This document shows, in pieces, positions 9,513-19,133 of a stretch of DNA of 64,000 nt (the first letter of the stretch is position 1; each line of letters opens with the position of its first letter). Source of the stretch: Tubulanus polymorphus (taxonomy: Eukaryota; Nemertea; Palaeonemertea; Tubulaniformes; Tubulanidae). The stretch spans positions 11,834,850 to 11,898,849 of the forward strand of contig NC_134029.1 of assembly GCF_964204645.1 (NCBI RefSeq), given 5' to 3'. The notes below the pieces were generated by a model. That model was not told the origin of the DNA and did not search any database. It saw only the letters and a program-made list of their open reading frames with translations. The position numbers and the translations under genes were made by a program.

Positions 9513-11088
9513 GTAGTATTAATAATGTAATATAACTTATGAATATAGTATCAATATGTGCTTTATAGTAATCAACATGTCAGACTACTCAATATGTATT
9601 CAAAGTAATTAGCTCTTGTCAGTGCTCATCATTAATTAATTTACGTCTCTCAAACATGTCACTAGGTGTTAGTTTGTGAGTCCTGATGTCTACAACTTGT
9701 CTGACACCTAGTTCTCACATTATTCTCATGATTCTGTATATAAAGAAGATGTAAAGTTATGATAATCATTCTCATTCCGGGATGCAATAAAGATTGTACA
9801 TATAAGGTTTAACTGCCTTGTTGTTCCTGATGGATGGAATCCTGTACCGCTGGTGTAAATGCTAGTTCCCCAGCCAGCCTGCCGATACAACAACCAGCCG
9901 GTTACTATGTCAACAGAGTAGCCAATTGAACAGACAAACACATGTTGTCTTAAAGAGTTAAAAACAGAGCCAATGGAATTCAAATGACTCTCTGAATACC
10001 AATTACAACATGCAAAGCAACGAAATATCTCAGGGGTCATTAAGTTGTACTTTTCACCTAAAGATCAATACCGCAATGTAGTGATTATTTCTAAGAACTC
10101 TTTCACTGCATTTTTCAGTTCACTCGAATATGAGTTAATACATACAAGCCGAAGCCATTTTTTCTCATCAGAGTCTACTTGTTGTTTAATAGCCTTCGGG
10201 GAAAACAACTAACGACACACATTTAAGCCGCTAATACACCCCACTCAAGTTTCACAATCCATTCAGCTTCGCCCTGTTTTCTTTATATATTTATCAGAGA
10301 CGTACACAAATTTTCTGGTAGTAGAAATGAAGCAGCAAGTGGTTCACGTATTAACACTCCTCACAAAAGTGAAATGGCGTTGCCGTAGCAGTTGGTGGAA
10401 ACTTTAGACCAGCTGCTTGTAATCGAGTGAGGTTACTGTATCTATATATAGTAGGACTCTCCAAGTTGTAATTCATTGTCTAAATTGATGATCTACAAGA
10501 TTAAATGATAATGTTTCACGAATTTCATAAACCAGGGTTTGAACTAAGAAAAAAATTCCACTAGTCCAAGGGGCGAGTGGATTTCTTATCACTAGTTCGA
10601 CTTAACATCTACTAGTCCTATCTGAAATCAATGCATACAGGCTAGAAAGCAACACAAATACGCAGCGAATTGCGTCTCATAGATATTTTAAATGGCCTAG
10701 TCCGACAGGCTGGTAGATATTAAAATCCACTAGACCGATCGTATAAATTCATAAGTCCCGGACTGTTGAGTTTATAGATGGATTATTTTCAATCAAATTT
10801 AATTTATTCGATTTTCGTCGGTTCAGTTATAGATTCATTTATCTGCATGTTTCTGGCGCATACACGCCCCTCAGTAAATTCAGGCATTCATAACTTGGGT
10901 TTGGATCATGGCACCCAATATAAGAAATAAGCTGCCAAATTCTTCTGTAAGTAACTTTTATTTAGCTTGTACTATCCTTTGTTCTTCAAGTTAAATGTTA
11001 AATCTGTAGTTTAAATGTGCCTTATAATATGTGTTTTGTAGAAACGGCAATAAAAGAAAGAATGACGTCAGTTTAGAAGATCAATGGT
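9513..11088. other. Intergenic sequence without a supported gene
   Basis: A 104-residue open stretch on the minus strand (9726-10040) is rich in Cys, Ser and Trp, but has no recognisable domain and no clear splice borders, so I do not call it. Bases 10,550-10,740 hold CCACTAGTCC-type words in both orientations, probably a decayed transposon. Nothing else is seen. Confidence 0.5.
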
Positions 11089-11223
11089 AGTAATTGGGAA
11101 TAAGTTGGTTCAGGCCAAAGGTCGAGAGGTCGAGCGAGTAGAAAATGAAAAATAAATTCTCGCAAGCTCGAATCTACTCGCTTGACTCAACCTTTGACCT
11201 GAACCAACTTATTCCCAATTACT
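11089..11223. repeat. 135-bp palindromic element (MITE-like)
   Basis: The left arm starts AGTAATTGGGAATAAGTTGG at 11089 and the right arm ends with its reverse complement at 11223. The arms match for about 50 bp with few differences around a 30-bp AT-rich centre. It can form a long hairpin and has no coding capacity. Confidence 0.8.
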
Positions 11224-11227
11224 CTAA

Positions 11228-11446
11228 TATTTTCATATATTAAAAGTGTGAGTAAAGTGTTAGCATGATAATTTAGATAAATAAGATCAAATATAGATTT
11301 CGAATAGTAAAAAATCAATAATAAACATAGAAGTGTGATTGAAATAATTCATATTTTAAACATATTTTAATAGTTATATTTGTAAGAGTTAGATTTTTTA
11401 ATATTTTTAGTGTAAGTAAAGTGTGAGTAAAATAATTTAGATTTTT
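11228..11446. repeat. Tandem promoter-type repeats of the second Polinton fragment, left part
   Basis: The blocks AAGTGTGAGTAAAGTGT, GAAATAATTCATATTTTAAA and GTAAGAGTTAGATTTTTTAA occur here, again at 13,080-13,226, and in a diverged form upstream of the homologous gene at 32,993-33,190. The 1.6-kb module at 11,447-13,075 interrupts the array. The array precedes the ATG of the zinc-finger gene in both copies, which suggests upstream regulatory DNA. Confidence 0.6.
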
Positions 11447-11454
11447 TGGTTTAC

Positions 11455-11602
11455 CTTTGTCAGCAGTATGAGGTTGGCATTGAGCCAATTCATGTAAAAT
11501 CGCGGTACGTTTTTTTATGTGAGCATTTTTTGCATTGGTTCTCGGGTTAAACGACGTATAATCGATGCGATTGAAGACATGACGAACCTCCGTCGATGAC
11601 AT
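11455..11602 (-). CDS. Candidate first coding exon in the duplicated module, unknown protein
   Basis: The ATG at 11602 opens 49 codons (beginning MSSTEVRHVFNRIDY, then a basic AHIKKRT block) and ends at a GT donor (AAAG|GTAAAC). The copy at 29,090-29,212 keeps the same frame and donor but has lost the ATG and an in-frame stretch of about 18 bases, which supports past coding. I do not recognise the protein. It could be the first exon of a transposase or of a captured host gene. Downstream exons are absent here, because the next bases are Polinton repeat sequence. Confidence 0.4.
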
Positions 11603-12260
11603 GGTCAACTCTGTTTAAATTCGACGAAAAACTGTTTTTGGCGGGAAAATTCTTAGCTCTTGCGTATAAAATTGCAATGACCTCGATTGGGGGGCGTCGT
11701 CTCTACGAGCGAATGTGATTGGCTGTTTTTGGGATACACGGGGAATTCCGGCCCTACTAAAATAATTATGGGGAAGCCATTTATGGCGAACGTTTCATTG
11801 GACTAAGTGCGAATTTTAAATGCTCATTGCTGGTGAGAATATAATTATTTCACATATCGCCATAGGTATTGTTTCGTTTTAATACCCATTGATTGAGATT
11901 GAAGTGAAGCGAGCGTTCACTACACAAGGCCTCCACGTGCGCGGGACGGGAGTGCTAAACATTAGACTGTTGCACACAAACACACGCTCATACAGACTAC
12001 TATATGGAGATGCTGTAACGCTGCTTGGCGCGTGCACGTTTTGTATGATAACAGGCTGAATAATCGTCATAGCAGAAGATGAGCGCTGTGTTTTCTGTTT
12101 GATAGAAGTTGTAAGAAATTGTAATTTCTTGTGACCTGAAAATACTAAGCAGCAAACTATAGGTATAGGTCGAGGTCTGAATATTGTAGCGGTAAATTCC
12201 AGGATTCAAAACGATCTAATACTACGCCCCGGTGTTTTAGCTTCCGCGGCCATACATTGG

Positions 12261-12718
12261 CAGGCGCCGATCCAGGGCCATACAGTGACTACAGCACAGT
12301 GAAAAAGGGCACCAACTGAAAAGGGCCAGTATTAATGCCCAGCGAGCGAGTTTGAGTTTGAGTGCAATCGTATCATGCCACTAAATGTGTCTTCACATTC
12401 AATTCGCTTTTAGCCTTTTTTAGGTATTTGGTCAAAATTTGCCATTTCTCGATTAAATTTATAGAGCGACAATAATTTATTTTTTAGAATAGTGCCCTTT
12501 TGAGTAAAAAATGCCTTAGATTGCCTTTTATGATTTTGGGCAATTTATTTCATCCACATTTCGCTTTAGGCCTTGTACAGAAAGGCAATTATTTTTTATG
12601 ACGCACAAATTGTGTGCCCTTTTATTTACTTTTTTCCCGAAACATAAATTTTTCAAGGGCATTTGAAAACTGCGACTACCGCACGTGCTGCATGTGCGAT
12701 AGTCTGGATCCGCACCTG
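12261..12718. mobile_element. 458-bp hAT-like MITE with a verified empty site
   Basis: The ends are CAGGCGCCGATCCAGGGCC and TCTGGATCCGCACCTG, imperfect inverted repeats of the CAGG…CCTG type. ATTGG flanks it on both sides (12256-12260 and 12719-12723). The homologous copy at 28,470-28,490 has a single CCAAT at the same place and no insert, so this is a real insertion with a 5-bp target duplication. The classic hAT duplication is 8 bp, so the superfamily assignment is tentative. The end motif matches the element at 23,909-24,658. Confidence 0.8.
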
Positions 12719-13079
12719 ATTGGAAGAGGTTTCGTTTCCAAGACTCAATATTCAGCCACCCTCTGATATGTGACATCATATGAATTTTATTTGAATATTT
12801 TTTCATATTGTGAAATTATTTTTTTTAAATATAAAATAGTTTCCAATGCCGCGTCTATCTGTACCCTACGAAATTTTGGACGTAGACCATAAACAAATGT
12901 TTATCTTTGGTCTTATTTGACTACAAAATAATTCTTTAAGAAAAATAAAATACAATATAAACTTCTAGAACTTTGAAGTCACGAATTAAAAAGATTTTTT
13001 CAAGCAATGCCCTTACTCGAAACAACCTCTAGCTTTCAAGGTAAACCACACTTTGCCCATGGGCAATTTATTTTATATT

Positions 13080-13226
13080 TAACGTGTGAGTAAAGTAATT
13101 TAGATTTTTTAAGCATAAAAGTGTGAGTGAAGTGTTAGTAAAATAATTTAGATTTTTTAAGCATAAAAGTGTGAGTAAAGTGTGAGTGAAATAATTCATA
13201 TTTTAACATTGAATATTCATATTTGA
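13080..13226 (+). promoter_or_regulatory. Tandem upstream repeats before the zinc-finger gene, right part
   Basis: The unit GTGTGAGTAAAG…AATTTAGATTTTTTAAGCATAAAA occurs two to three times, ending in GAAATAATTCATATTTTAACATTGAATATT just before the ATG at 13227. The same last block precedes the ATG of the homologous gene at 32,992. Conservation in both copies, while the gene body diverged, suggests promoter sequence. Confidence 0.5.
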
Positions 13227-13898
13227 ATGAGTAAGATTCATTTTAATAAAAGTTTTGTTATAAAAGTGAAGACAGAAGAAGAAGAACCGAAATTCAAAAT
13301 CGAAATCAATGAAACCAATAAATTATTTTCACAGTTTAACATTAAAAATTATATCTCAGCATCAAATTTAGTGTATTGAAGACAATATAAAATTGTTAAT
13401 ATTACAGTAATTAATCAAATATTGTCAAATGAAAAATATTTAATTAGTGAACTAGTAGATACTTTTGATAATGGTGCTAAAAATCCTACAATATTTAATA
13501 CAGTTTTAAATCATAAAGGTAATTTAGATGAAAACGTAATAAATATTCTTAAAACTCCTTTCAATGAAAGAAATGATGATATAATACTTTCTAAAAGTTA
13601 CAATGATTTGATTAACTTAAGAATTGAAAAACGACAATTATATTATTTTAATTCTAATAATTAACAAATTATCTATAATGAAAATTCATCAAATATTGGA
13701 ATTCAATGCGAATCGGTTAATAATAATTCTTATAAAGATATTGGAATTCAATGTAATTTAGATGATGAATTTAGAAAATTCAATCCTAATGAAAAAGTGT
13801 ATTGTGATTGTGGTGGTAAATATTTAGAATCACATAAATCAAAACGTTATCAAACAATTAAACATATCAATAATGGAAAGAATAATATTATATATTGA
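13227..13898 (+). pseudogene. Polinton-associated zinc-finger-like gene, copy 1, two in-frame stops
   Basis: One frame from the ATG at 13227 to the TGA at 13896 is interrupted only by a TGA at 13377-13379 and a TAA at 13662-13664. It is clearly homologous to the intact 219-residue gene at 32333-32992 (shared FKIEINETNK, LIDTFDNG/LVDTFDNG, ILKTPFNERNDD and IEKRQLYYF blocks). The C-terminal part has two GIQC motifs and a CDCG finger remnant that has lost its regular histidine spacing. The tandem upstream repeats are the same in both copies. The function is unknown; by position it is an accessory gene of the Polinton-like element. Confidence 0.75.
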
Positions 13899-14079
13899 AA
13901 TAAGATTAAGCTGTATGTTTCAAATATATAATAGTTAAAACATTGTGAAATTAGTTAATGAATAACTGTTAGACTGTAAGTTAAATTGTTATTTGATTTA
14001 ATCATTTTAAATTTTAATATTTCCAAAAATGATTATAAAATATTAAATATTAATTAATTTTTTAATTTTTTTTTCTTAA

Positions 14080-14271
14080 GGTTTCATTCCAACCGGAAGT
14101 AGTGATTTAAAACATTATATAGTTGCTGTAGGTTTAATATTGGCTGCGCTTTACTTTTACTATGAAAATATTAGTAAGGATTTGATGAATGAAAATATGA
14201 AATTAAGCAAGAAATTTAAGACGTTAAATGGAAATAATTATAAAAATAAAAAGAATAAAAAGTTAATTTAG
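14080..14271 (+). CDS. Small single-pass membrane protein fragment, no start codon seen
   Basis: The open frame begins after a TTTTTTTTCTTAAG stretch, which resembles a splice acceptor, and reads 63 codons. A polar start is followed by one membrane segment (HYIVAVGLILAALYFYY) and a lysine-rich tail. There is no ATG before the membrane segment, so it is either a second exon or 5'-truncated. AT-rich codons and position between two Polinton-type genes suggest it belongs to the element. Confidence 0.45.
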   Translation, partial: GFIPTGSSDLKHYIVAVGLILAALYFYYENISKDLMNENMKLSKKFKTLNGNNYKNKKNKKLI

Positions 14272-14329
14272 AAAATGATTAAGAGGATTAAGACAGAATC
14301 ATTTTATTTTATATATTTTAACTAAAAAA

Positions 14330-14566
14330 ATGAGTGAAAGTAAGGTATTAGAAATATTACATCTTATTTACAGAAATCAAGAGCGCATTAAGTTAATCAT
14401 TATGGTTTCTGGAATGGTTTCATTTTCAGTTTATAGTTTGAAACAGTTATTGGATTTCTATGATAATTGTAAGATTAAATATACAGAATTAATAGATAAT
14501 ATAAATTATCTATCAGATCCACGTATACCATATACTAGCGCTTTCTGGCCGACACATAAGATTTAA
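14330..14566 (+). CDS. Small membrane protein, second Polinton-like fragment
   Basis: The product is 78 residues, from an ATG preceded by ACTAAAAAA. It has a charged N-terminal helix (1-18), a hydrophobic segment at about 20-40, and a polar C-terminal half ending in an aromatic patch (AFWPTHKI). I do not recognise the family. It follows the 14080-14271 frame by 58 bp in the same orientation, and AT-rich composition ends just after its stop, so this is probably the edge of the element fragment. Confidence 0.5.
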   Translation: MSESKVLEILHLIYRNQERIKLIIMVSGMVSFSVYSLKQLLDFYDNCKIKYTELIDNINYLSDPRIPYTSAFWPTHKI

Positions 14567-16534
14567 AGCTGCATCCGCAGCCTGACAAATTCAAGGAAAT
14601 TCATTAGATCATTAGGTTAAACACAATTCCTACAATGGCTTCCAAAATCAAGTGAGCTAAACGCTGTTAATGAACACGGTACCTGAATCCTGTTTTCTAC
14701 TTGATTCTCAACCTGAATCCTGTTTTCATAGCATAGAATCTAAAAACTCAAAACTTTTTGCAAAACCAAGTTTGATTTACCCTCTGAATTGCAGTAGGCC
14801 TAAGCATTTAAGGTAAAAAGTTCTATTGGAAAATCAATGATGAAAGCACTTACTCTTACTACAACCATTCTCACGCCAGTGCTGTTGATCCTGGAACTAA
14901 GTTGGTTCACAGTTCTAACAATACGTTTTACAACACAACTACAAACAAAACAAGGAGCCTATCGGCTTATACGCTGTGAGATTTGAAGAAATAGAAGCTG
15001 CATACCTAGGGGAGCCCCCTCTTGGCCAAATCCAAAAAGGGATCTGTACTGTAGGTATTGGAACATAGAACATTCATACCAAATTTGGACTTGATCTGAT
15101 TAAAACTGTAGGACTAATAGCAATTTGAGGAAATAGAAATTCCACCCCCACGGGCGCCCCCTGATGGACGAATCAAACAAGAGGCCCATGGGCCTTGAAG
15201 CATTGGTAGATTATGCTGTGGTATAAAGTGGTTATAATGTTTTACATCTGCCGGCAAATCTTCTATGACGATGTTGATTGGGAGGACCACAGACTTAAAG
15301 GTCTATTTGTCTAGTGAGATTTTATTCCTGAAAATGAATTTATTTTCTGCCAAACGATTTAGCCTAGGCTATTTGTACTGTTAAACCTCATTAATGCGAT
15401 TCTGTTAAAAAGACGAAACTAGTTTATTCTGATGTTTTCCATCATGTCCCAGCCAAGATATTTATATCAATCAAGATTTGGATACAAAAACCCATTTTTA
15501 CGCATGAACTGTTAGGCCCCACTGAATAATGAAAACAAAAACAGAACGATTTTTCTGAATGCAATTGCAAGACCCTCTGATCTTAGAGCTACTAGTTAGT
15601 TACCTAATCGTTGGTGGTAAGCATTTTATAATCGGATGGGTTTGTGAAAATATCCGATCGTGAAACTAAACCACAGTCAGGTTACTGACTACATTAACGC
15701 ATGCAAAACGTCGCAGAGAACGATGCCGGCGTTGGTGTCACTGAGGCCGGCTGATGATTGTTTGTTTGTCTTTTTGTTTGTTTGGCTTTATGAACGTCTA
15801 AATTCCAGCTCTTTAAACCTCATCACTGCATCAGAATCAAGGAGTTTCGCCACTTGTTATTTGGAATCTTATTTCATGACGATTAGTGCTGGATTCGTTT
15901 AACCTCTTTGATTCGTGATTGACGATACATTCTGAAATTAAATCAATATAGATATACTAACAATTAAACCTGGATTGACTCTTCAATTCATGTTTCATCC
16001 GTTTTTCAAACTGACCATGATACAACAACAATTCATTCTGTGCATGTTGAGCTCAATTCAATACGTATAACTTCTAATTCTTAAGAAATCCTGAGTACTA
16101 TCTCAGAAAAAATCTTCATCAGAACAAAATCAATGACCTACAATAGACAATCAACAGAATATTTGTAAATAAGTATTCATTTACTGTTCACAAGTTTTAA
16201 AAGACGGCTGAAGTGAAGGTACCTGTCGTATAATAATATTTTCACCACAATGAAATTGACTGCTAATGTCCAGTGTCACGTTCAGAATTATAAATTAATC
16301 ATCTTAAGTGAACAAACAAATTCCAGTGTCGTGGCCTCTGCTGCATGGCTGGTTCAGTTCAGTATGTCAGTGACAGTAGAGATTGGTTTTTATCCATCTC
16401 AAGTTCGTTGTTGTCGATTGACGACGGTTTCTTCAAGCAGGGTAGATTTAGACGGCGCTGTTATGGAGACATCCTGAATTGTATATCGCTATTTTCAAAG
16501 CCACACGTAGGACAGGTGCCCGCAGAAGCGTTAC
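14567..16534. other. Intergenic sequence; includes a short SINE-like repeat at about 14,985-15,195
   Basis: The segment 14,985-15,195 has GGGGAGCCCCCTCTTGGCC, CGGGCGCCCCCTGATGGACG and CAAGAGGCCCATGGGCC words, of the kind seen in abundant short repeats of molluscs. No convincing exon was seen in the rest, though downstream exons of the candidate gene starting at 16596 could lie here. Confidence 0.45.
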
Positions 16535-16596
16535 CTGATAGTTTTGGTCGAGTTTCTTTCTTCATTGGTGTGAAAATCGACTTTAAAGCGGTCCAT
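16535..16596 (-). CDS. Candidate first coding exon of an unknown minus-strand gene
   Basis: The ATG at 16596 starts MDRFKVDFHTNEERNSTKTI and the open frame ends at a good donor (ATCAG|GTAACG) after 62 bases. It lies in a CpG-containing island upstream of which (16,597-16,760) YY1- and ETS-like motifs occur. I do not recognise the protein and could not find the next exon. This is a prediction from codon quality, start context and donor only. Confidence 0.3.
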
Positions 16597-16760
16597 GGAA
16601 CGTAAATCGAGACACTGTGTAGGCGGCCATGTTACATTGTTCACGTGATGAAATACTGAAATCTGATTTGATCCGTATATTCCGCGGAAGATGGCGGACG
16701 GGTTAAACCTGTCCTATTCTGACTGCGAATGCAGGTGGCGCAGAATTGGACAGGCGACCA
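16597..16760. promoter_or_regulatory. Candidate bidirectional promoter with ETS and YY1 motifs
   Basis: CGGAAGATGGCGG at about 16684-16696 combines an ETS-type CGGAAG with the YY1 core AAGATGGCGG, and a CACGTGA box lies near 16641. On the plus strand the same ATG opens MADGLNLSYSDCEC up to a possible CAG|GTGGCG donor. On the minus strand the exon at 16535-16596 begins. CpG is locally frequent, unlike the flanks. Confidence 0.35.
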
Positions 16761-17040
16761 TTATTCAGGACGCTTAATTGGTTGCACGACCACCACCACC
16801 TTTTCTATCAGGAGCGTAGCGAAGATGGCTGCTGATTATTTCGTCAACTTGAAATTTTGTTACGTTGAACTGCAACTGAGCAGCTTAAAATGATTGTCAT
16901 GTCAAATACAAATTACTCGTAGCTTGAATAATTCCATTACACCAATGGCAATCAATGATCGATTAACAAAGTTTCTCAGCCCATACTCAGAACTGTCAAT
17001 CCTTAGATATACACTACACTATCTATTTCAATTTATCTAC

Positions 17041-17575
17041 TTAATTTGAACAGAATTTATCAACATCAACATTAATCAAAAGTTCAATTGAATTCTCATT
17101 CATTACAAATGTCTCATTTCTACGAAGACACTTGACTCTACTTGTTTCTATACCGAAGTATACATAGTGACCCCCACAAAGTTTACGGCAATCTTTTGGT
17201 AATTCATGTCAATGAGCTCGGAGAATTGCGAGCAGTTTAAAGTTTGCCTCTGTGCATTTACTCACAACTCCCCATCCTGCCAATTGCTGGGCCAAGCTTG
17301 CATCGTCAACATCATTGTCAGTAGAATTCGCGTCATACCAGTACGGACAGGGATCAGAATCAGAATCAGAATCAGTAAAAGCATCTTCAGTTAACTCTTG
17401 TGCACTGCCCGATTGTTCATTCAAGGTCTCAGAGTGTTCCTATATCTGAGGATGTTTCTTTGTGTGAGGGTGGTTCTATATCTGAGGGAGGTTGACTATC
17501 AGAACTATAAACTTCACTAACTAAATCTTCACGCAGTTTAGCATCGATAAAACGCCATTTCTTGAGAGACATCAT
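17041..17575 (-). pseudogene. Broken N-terminal part of a transposon-borne protein
   Basis: The ATG at 17575 opens MSLKKWRFIDAKLRED and an acidic linker. A frame shift around 17,430-17,450 moves to a frame with an acidic Asp/Ser repeat, PYWYD, and then LAQQLAGWG…NFKLLAILR. A TGA at 17209-17211 interrupts, and beyond it the same frame gives HELPKDCRKLCGG, HYVYFGIE and IELLINVD, ending at TAA 17041. The order of an LA-W helix, LLAILR, LPKD, FGI and INVD matches a widespread family of transposon-associated proteins in invertebrates (I recall the pattern LPKDARTLL…HFGL…INVDGLPLF). The exact superfamily is not certain. It is dead and truncated before the core. Confidence 0.6.
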
Positions 17576-17877
17576 TCGAGTTAAAACAGCAACTGGAAAT
17601 GATAATAATTCGACTAAAAGGATTGTGCCGGGAGTCGGTCGTCGATGTTCACAAAAACATTTTCAAACAATTTAGTGTTACTTATACGTTTTGTGAGTTA
17701 TTGTTAATATTCATGTTATTTTTATAATCATTACGTGAATATTTCCGTGTACATAATCATATCAACTCTTTTGGCTATATTCTAAGCCCGGTTAGCTTCG
17801 TTTTAAGAATTAAAATCTTTTTGCAAGTTTGCGAAGTTCTAAGGCTATCCAAGGTCACCTGGTGACCATATAAACAA

Positions 17878-19133
17878 GGGGTCCAGGGACACCATGCCCA
17901 ATAAGAAAGTGGTTTCAAATGCTCAACAATCTAACCAATTTCAATATTCAATGCCCCCTGGTGACCATATACAAAGACCAATGACCTTGAAACTCATCAC
18001 AATCATAAAACATGTCAGCAGCTACGATTTTGTAATCGATTGTGATAACAAAATATGCCTCGTTACCAATTTAATATGGAAATACCAAGTTATTCTACTA
18101 TTCAACGCCCCCTGGTGACCATATTCAAAACCCAATAACCTTGTAACTCACCACAATCATAGAACATGCCATGAACTACAACTTTGCAGTTGATCATGGT
18201 AACAAAATATGCCTAGGTACCAATATAAAAAGGACATGCTAGGTTATTCTACTATTCAACGCCCCCTGGTGACCATATAGAATAACTAATTTCCTTAAAA
18301 CTCATCACAATCATAGACGATGTTATGAGCTACAATTTTGCAATTCATTGTGGTAACAAAATATGTATTGGTACAAATATGATATAGAAATACTATGATA
18401 TTGTATTATTCAACGCCCCCTGGTGGCCATATTTAAAAACCAATGAACTTGAACTCACCACAATCATAGAACACGTTATAAGCTACAACTTTCTAATTCA
18501 TTGTTGTAACAAAATATGCTTAGGTATCAATATAATGTTGAAAAACTTTTCCCCACCTACGAATGAGTATTAATAACACCAAGATGGCCGCCAATTGCGT
18601 CATAATTGGCTTATCAAAAATACCTGTCTCTGGTATAAAACATCCCTTTCCAAAGAATACCCATCAGCAATTGAAATGAGAAATGGCAAACCAGTAGGAA
18701 GTTACAGGACCCAGAATTCTGGCCAAAATTGACATTTTTGGGCACTTAAAAGGTCATAGAATGGCCATCTTGAGTTCGATCGACCCAATTTTTCTTAAGC
18801 TGATGGATCCTTCGAGGATTCAAATATATACGAAAGATCAAGGTAATTGATCAAAGTGTCTTCAAAATTTCCCTCAAAAACTTCAAAAATGTGTGTAAAA
18901 AGTGCTGATTTTGGCGAACAACAATGGCTGCCAGTCGGCCATCTTGATTCTGACAGGGCCAGTTTTTGGGCTGAAGATGTGTCTAGGGTAGAAACATTTG
19001 TAACCCAAATATCAAGACATTACATTGAAGTGTCTTCAAAACTTCCCAAAATAACTGGAATCCGTCTACGGACGGACGACGGACGAAAAGTGAACGCAAT
19101 AGCCCGCTGGGACTAGTCCCAAGTGGGCTAAAA
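17878..19133 (+). mobile_element. Helentron/pearl-like non-autonomous element, copy 1
   Basis: The left end is GGGGTCCAGGGACACCATGCCC. A minisatellite of about 150-bp units follows, each with CACAATCATAGAACATG, GGTAACAAAATATGCCTAGG and ATTCAACGCCCCCTGGTG. A unique part then begins CCACCTACGAATGAGTA, and the end is CAGCGGGCT-like hairpin sequence followed by TCCCAAGTGGGCTAAAA. Internal minisatellite, matching subterminal inverted repeats and a 3' hairpin are the hallmarks of Helentron-associated elements (HINE, pearl). The classification is inference. The Gly/Asp-rich open frame at 18847-19116 is part of the repeat, not a gene. Confidence 0.65.

Larger units (their letters stand above)
11447..13075 (-). 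mobile_element. Duplicated promoter-plus-exon module, copy A
   Basis: Between the right end (GGGCAATTTATTTT) and the left end (GGTTTACCTTTGTC) this block matches, in reverse orientation, 28,196-29,225. The match includes CGGGGTGTTTTAGCTTCCGCGG-type sequence, a CACACAAACACACGCTC region and a short coding exon. The two copies differ by a transposon inserted here at 12,261-12,718. Copy A lies within the tandem array of the second Polinton fragment, so it arrived after or with it. The shared GGTTTACCTT near both borders could be a short inverted repeat. It may be the 5' part of an unknown transposon, or a duplicated host promoter. Confidence 0.6.

Noticed and set aside
9726-10040. 104-codon minus-strand open stretch, Cys/Trp/Ser-rich
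   Set aside because: No recognisable domain and no convincing splice borders.
17900-18540. Regular tandem units with constant and variable parts, at first sight like a CRISPR array
   Set aside because: Units are about 150 bp, the conserved part is long and not palindromic, there are no cas genes, and this is an animal genome.
18847-19116. 89-codon open frame at the end of a repeat; similar frames at 41803 and 19588
   Set aside because: The same sequence occurs in every copy of the Helentron-like element with different breaks, so it is repeat sequence.
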